In this document: positions 7,276 through 10,136 of the stretch, piece after piece
Numbering within the stretch: the stretch's first letter is position 1
Layout of the letters: every line of letters begins with the position of its first letter
From: Bacteroides sp. 43_108
GTDB lineage: Bacteria; Bacteroidota; Bacteroidia; Bacteroidales; Bacteroidaceae
Direction: 5' to 3'
DNA: 10,136 bases
Assembly (NCBI GenBank): GCA_001915545.1
Contig: MNQS01000146.1
Location: 1 to 10,136 of the forward strand
Translations under genes and position numbers: made by a program
The notes under the pieces: generated by a model
Database searches by the model: none
What the model saw: the letters and a program-made list of their open reading frames with translations, nothing else
Told to the model about the DNA's origin: nothing

Positions 7276-8295
7276 ATGGCATACCAAGATGATATAAAGA
7301 AAGCTGCCGCTCTTTTGTTGCCGTGGAATAAGTTGAGTGGCTGTAATATTTTAGTAACCGGAGCAACAGGCTTGATTGGGGGATGTCTTGTGGATGTATT
7401 GATGGCTCATAAAGGCAGAAATTATAATGTATATGCATCTGGAAGAAATGAGGAAAGAGCAGGAAGGCGTTTTCTGAAATATGCTGATGACAACTCCTTC
7501 CATTTTGTGAAATACGATGTGGCGCATCCTTTGGAATATGATGTAAATTTTCAGTATATTATTCATGCTGCTAGTGGAGCATATCCGGAGGAATTTATTA
7601 AACATCCTGTAGAAGTCATAAAAGGTAATATTAACGGGGTGGATAATTTGATGGGTTATGGCATACAACATGGTATAAAACGTTTGCTCTACATTTCTTC
7701 GGGAGAAGTATATGGTGAAGGCGATGGAAGAGTATTTACAGAGAATTATAGCGGATATGTTGATTGTACTTCACTTCGTTCATGCTATCCTTCAAGTAAA
7801 AGAGCGGCAGAAACATTGTGTATATCTTATGGCGCAGAATATGGCATAGATGTTGTAATAGCACGTCCTTGTCATGTTTACGGACCAGGATTTACAGAAT
7901 CCGATAACCGTGTGTACGCTCAATTTATTCGTAATGTGCTTCGAAAGGAAAATATTGTGATGAAAAGTACAGGAGAACAATATCGGTCATGGTGTTATGT
8001 TGTAGATTGCGTATCTGCTTTACTTTATATTTTATTAAAAGGTGAGACTCAGCAAGCATATAATATAGCGGATGCCAGTTCCAATATTTCTATTAGAGAA
8101 TTGGCCGAATTAATTGCTCAGTTGGGTGGAGAAAAGGTGATTACAATTCTGCCGGAAGATATGGAAAAGAAATCTTTTAATGTTGTAACAAAATCTGTCT
8201 TTTCTACAAAGAAACTGGAGGCGTTGGGTTGGCAATTGAAGGGTTGTATGAAAGATAAAATGTTAGCAACAATCAAAGAAGCAGGCAATCTATGA
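7276..8295 (+). CDS. Extended SDR, NAD-dependent epimerase/dehydratase family
   Basis: 339-aa cytoplasmic Rossmann-fold enzyme of the extended short-chain dehydrogenase type, as in UDP-glucose 4-epimerase, dTDP-glucose dehydratase and UDP-xylose synthase relatives. NILVTGATGLIGG holds the G-x-x-G-x-x-G dinucleotide loop at 29-35. YISSGEVYGEG (139-149) supplies the catalytic Ser. YPSSK (171-175) is the Y-x-x-x-K pair. RPCHVYGPG (197-205) and RSWCYVVD (237-244) are the usual substrate-side motifs. It sits between a cytidylyltransferase and a TagB/TagF-type transferase, 7 bp after the first and overlapping the second as ATGA. It therefore probably makes or modifies the polyol or sugar handled by them, perhaps as a CDP-linked intermediate. 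It is not the TarJ-type (medium-chain) reductase normally paired with TarI. The precise reaction is unassigned. Confidence 0.87.
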   Translation: MAYQDDIKKAAALLLPWNKLSGCNILVTGATGLIGGCLVDVLMAHKGRNYNVYASGRNEERAGRRFLKYADDNSFHFVKYDVAHPLEYDVNFQYIIHAASGAYPEEFIKHPVEVIKGNINGVDNLMGYGIQHGIKRLLYISSGEVYGEGDGRVFTENYSGYVDCTSLRSCYPSSKRAAETLCISYGAEYGIDVVIARPCHVYGPGFTESDNRVYAQFIRNVLRKENIVMKSTGEQYRSWCYVVDCVSALLYILLKGETQQAYNIADASSNISIRELAELIAQLGGEKVITILPEDMEKKSFNVVTKSVFSTKKLEALGWQLKGCMKDKMLATIKEAGNL

Positions 8296-9449
8296 TTTCT
8301 AATCCAAAATTGAAAAAGATTTTTCAGACCTATGTATTTGGGGTGGTTTCTATAATCAATAAGCGAATCAGACATGACAAACGAAAAATAATATTGTATT
8401 CTAACATGGGATTTCGTGATAATGTCAAGTCGCTTTATGACTATTTGATAGAGCAAAAATATAATGAACAATATGAAATAATTTGTTGCTGTAATGATTT
8501 TAAGCGGTGGTCTTTTGTTAATATCCCCAATGTGAAATTTGTTAGTTGCGTGAAGGGATTTTTTTATTATTTCTTTGCAGGATATGTGTTTTATAGCTTT
8601 GGGAAGATACCTATAGTGCCAGGAATCAACCAAAAGACTATTCAACTATGGCATGGAAGCCCTTATAAGGCGGCTGATGCAGGTATGTTGAAGGGGCATT
8701 CTTGGAAACATCAATATTATTCTTTTTCTGTAGCTACTTCAAGAACCTTTGCCAAGATATGGAGCAGATATTTCTCTATGCCATTGGATCATGTGCTAAT
8801 AGGAGGACAACCTCGCAATGACATTTTATATAAATCATGGCCCGAATATGATTTTGGGGATTATAAAAAGTTGGTATTATGGGCACCTACTTTTAGATAT
8901 TCTAGCAAAATGGGCTATCAAGATGTAGAAGACGCTAAGATAGTTCCGATATTGCATAGTGAAGATTTTATTAAGATTAATGATTATTTGAAAGAAAAGG
9001 GAGTAAAGATAGTTGTAAAGTTACATCCAGTTCAAGACTTAGATAAATATGATATGATGGAAATGAGTAATTTCATACTGCTTAGTCATGCAGAATTTGT
9101 AAAACGTGGTATGGATCTTTATAAATTTATGACTCAATGTGATGCATTGATCACAGATTATTCATCCATATTTTATGATTATTTACTTTTAGACCGTCCC
9201 ATTGCATTTACAGAAGATGACTTGGAGGATTATTCAGATGTGCGTGGGTTTGCTGTTGATGATCCGCAAGGTTACAAGCCTGGATATAGGATTCGGAATT
9301 TGAAGAATCTTTATGAGTTTATAGATTGCCTTTTGACGAATACAGACTTTTATAAAGAAGAGAGAAAGCGGGTGAATGAATTGGTGAATGAATACCGTGA
9401 CGGAAATTTCTGCCAACATATATTAGATTTGGTAGGCATAATAAAATAA
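8292..9449 (+). CDS. CDP-glycerol/ribitol (poly)phosphotransferase, TagB/TagF family
   Basis: 385-aa peripheral membrane GT-B-like enzyme that transfers a polyol phosphate (glycerol- or ribitol-phosphate in known members) from its CDP derivative to a glycan or growing polymer. The family signatures are strong: IQLWHGSPYKAADAG (117-131) with the conserved His at 121, GGQPRNDIL (171-179), LWAPTFR (196-202), VVKLHP with the second conserved His (241-246), and LITDYSSIFYDYLLLD (286-301) followed by RPIAF. The length suits a single transferase domain, like TagB or a short TagF, without an added GT2 domain. A basic N-terminal segment (residues 6-36) may aid membrane binding. Its ATG overlaps the SDR stop by 4 bp (ATGA), implying coupled translation with the upstream CDP-polyol genes. 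Whether it adds one unit or a chain is not visible. Confidence 0.92.
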   Translation: MISNPKLKKIFQTYVFGVVSIINKRIRHDKRKIILYSNMGFRDNVKSLYDYLIEQKYNEQYEIICCCNDFKRWSFVNIPNVKFVSCVKGFFYYFFAGYVFYSFGKIPIVPGINQKTIQLWHGSPYKAADAGMLKGHSWKHQYYSFSVATSRTFAKIWSRYFSMPLDHVLIGGQPRNDILYKSWPEYDFGDYKKLVLWAPTFRYSSKMGYQDVEDAKIVPILHSEDFIKINDYLKEKGVKIVVKLHPVQDLDKYDMMEMSNFILLSHAEFVKRGMDLYKFMTQCDALITDYSSIFYDYLLLDRPIAFTEDDLEDYSDVRGFAVDDPQGYKPGYRIRNLKNLYEFIDCLLTNTDFYKEERKRVNELVNEYRDGNFCQHILDLVGIIK

Positions 9450-9452
9450 AAA

Positions 9453-10136
9453 ATGAAGAATATTCTTGTTGTGATTACTACAGCTTTTGTTCCTACAGGG
9501 GGGCTGACTACAGTGATGATGAACTATTACCGCATGATGAATAAAGAGGAGGTGAAGATAGACTTTGCTTCCACTAATAATCCGCCACAAGTTCTGCTTG
9601 ATGAAATACATGCCAGTGGTAGTGAATATTATCAGTTGTCTGATCGCAAAAATGTTTTGGCATATTTTTTTGCATTGAAGAAATTATGCCGAGGCTATGA
9701 CGCAATACATGTGCATGCCAATAGTGCTATGGCAGTGATGGAATTACAGGCGGCAATATGGGCAGGAATAAAAATACGGATTATACATAATCATAGTAGT
9801 AGATCTCAACATAATCTTTTAAATCAGTTGTTTTTGTCTCTCTATAGACGTTCTTTTACTCAAGCTGTTGCTTGCTCTGATGAAGCTGGAGAATGGCTTT
9901 ATGGCAAGAATGGGTTTATTACATTGCGTAATGCTATAAATGCGAAGCGTTTTAAATTTGATGTAGTGAAAAGATTAATAATGCGCCATAACTTTGGTTT
10001 TGGTGATGATGAATATGTGATAGGGCATATTGGTAAGTTCATGGAAGCAAAAAATCACTCCTTTCTTATTGAAGTATTTGCTAAATATCATGCCTTGCAG
10101 CCAAAGTCAAAATTATTGCTGATTGGTGATGGTGAG
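9453..10136 (+). CDS. Glycosyltransferase family 4-like (GT-B), 3'-truncated by window edge
   Basis: The first 228 residues of a GT-B retaining glycosyltransferase; the frame is open to the last base, so the gene continues beyond the window. It resembles EpsF/capsular GT4 enzymes: MKNILVVITTAFVPTGGLT with the N-terminal Gly-Gly loop (16-17), IHVHANSAM (85-93), RIIHNHSS (109-116), ACSDEAGEWLYG (140-151), LRNAIN (158-163), and GHIGKFMEAKNH (191-202), which opens the C-terminal donor-binding domain. The fragment ends at IGDGE. The catalytic E-x-x-x-x-x-x-E region would lie downstream and cannot be checked. ATG at 9453 comes 3 bp after the previous stop, in an A-rich leader. It probably adds another sugar of the same repeat unit. 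Confidence 0.88.
   Translation, partial: MKNILVVITTAFVPTGGLTTVMMNYYRMMNKEEVKIDFASTNNPPQVLLDEIHASGSEYYQLSDRKNVLAYFFALKKLCRGYDAIHVHANSAMAVMELQAAIWAGIKIRIIHNHSSRSQHNLLNQLFLSLYRRSFTQAVACSDEAGEWLYGKNGFITLRNAINAKRFKFDVVKRLIMRHNFGFGDDEYVIGHIGKFMEAKNHSFLIEVFAKYHALQPKSKLLLIGDGE

Noticed and set aside
7091..7671. Two antisense ORFs of 115 and 106 codons
   Set aside because: They are shadows of the cytidylyltransferase and SDR genes, rich in His, Tyr, Ser and Ile as reverse-strand readings of AT-rich genes are, with no motif.
8118..8645. 175-codon antisense ORF on the - strand
   Set aside because: It lies across the SDR and TagB/TagF-type genes, both with intact family motifs on the + strand. Its translation has no recognisable domain, and low-G+C sequence often leaves the opposite strand open.

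Overview
The window is a fragment of a surface-polysaccharide (capsule or O-antigen type) biosynthesis operon. It holds nine complete genes and one gene cut by the right edge, all on the + strand with very short gaps or overlaps. Low G+C, the lack of Shine-Dalgarno sequences before almost every start (A/T-rich leaders instead) and the style of the flippase and glycosyltransferases all suggest a gut-type Bacteroidales bacterium (Bacteroides, Phocaeicola, Parabacteroides or Prevotella-like). That assignment is inference: no rRNA or taxonomic marker is present.

Layout. 26-1576 is a Wzx-type flippase. 1660-2580 and 2582-3481 are two GT-A family 2 glycosyltransferases in tandem. 3472-4710 is a Wzy-type polymerase. 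4673-5443 is a GT32-like sugar transferase with a DXD motif. 5578-6495 is a divergent, fucosyltransferase-like GT-B enzyme that starts at GTG and is preceded by a 29-codon ORF overlapping it as GTGA. 6549-7268 is an IspD/TarI-family cytidylyltransferase. 7276-8295 is an extended SDR (NAD-dependent epimerase/dehydratase family). 8292-9449 is a TagB/TagF-type CDP-polyol phosphotransferase. 9453 to the right edge is the N-terminal part of a GT4-type glycosyltransferase.

How they fit together. The glycosyltransferases would build an oligosaccharide repeat on a lipid carrier in the cytoplasm, Wzx would flip it, and Wzy would polymerise it outside the inner membrane. Genes 7-9 form a compact module (7-bp gap, then a 4-bp ATGA overlap) that looks like the activation and transfer half of a teichoic-acid-type pathway: make a CDP-activated polyol phosphate, then transfer the polyol phosphate to the glycan. 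This predicts a phosphopolyol-modified, teichoic-acid-like capsule in a Gram-negative organism. The initiating phosphosugar transferase, export/length-control genes (Wza/Wzc type) and locus regulators are not in the window and presumably lie outside it.

The most useful points to check are the chemistry of the CDP-polyol module, whose cytidylyltransferase departs from IspD/TarI at two conserved motifs and whose partner is an extended SDR rather than the usual TarJ reductase, and the 5' end of the gene at 5578, which is either translationally coupled to a short ORF or frameshifted. No RNA gene, mobile element, CRISPR array, long repeat or clear terminator was seen. No stretch over 300 bases lacks a gene; the longest gap (5444-5577) contains the short ORF.
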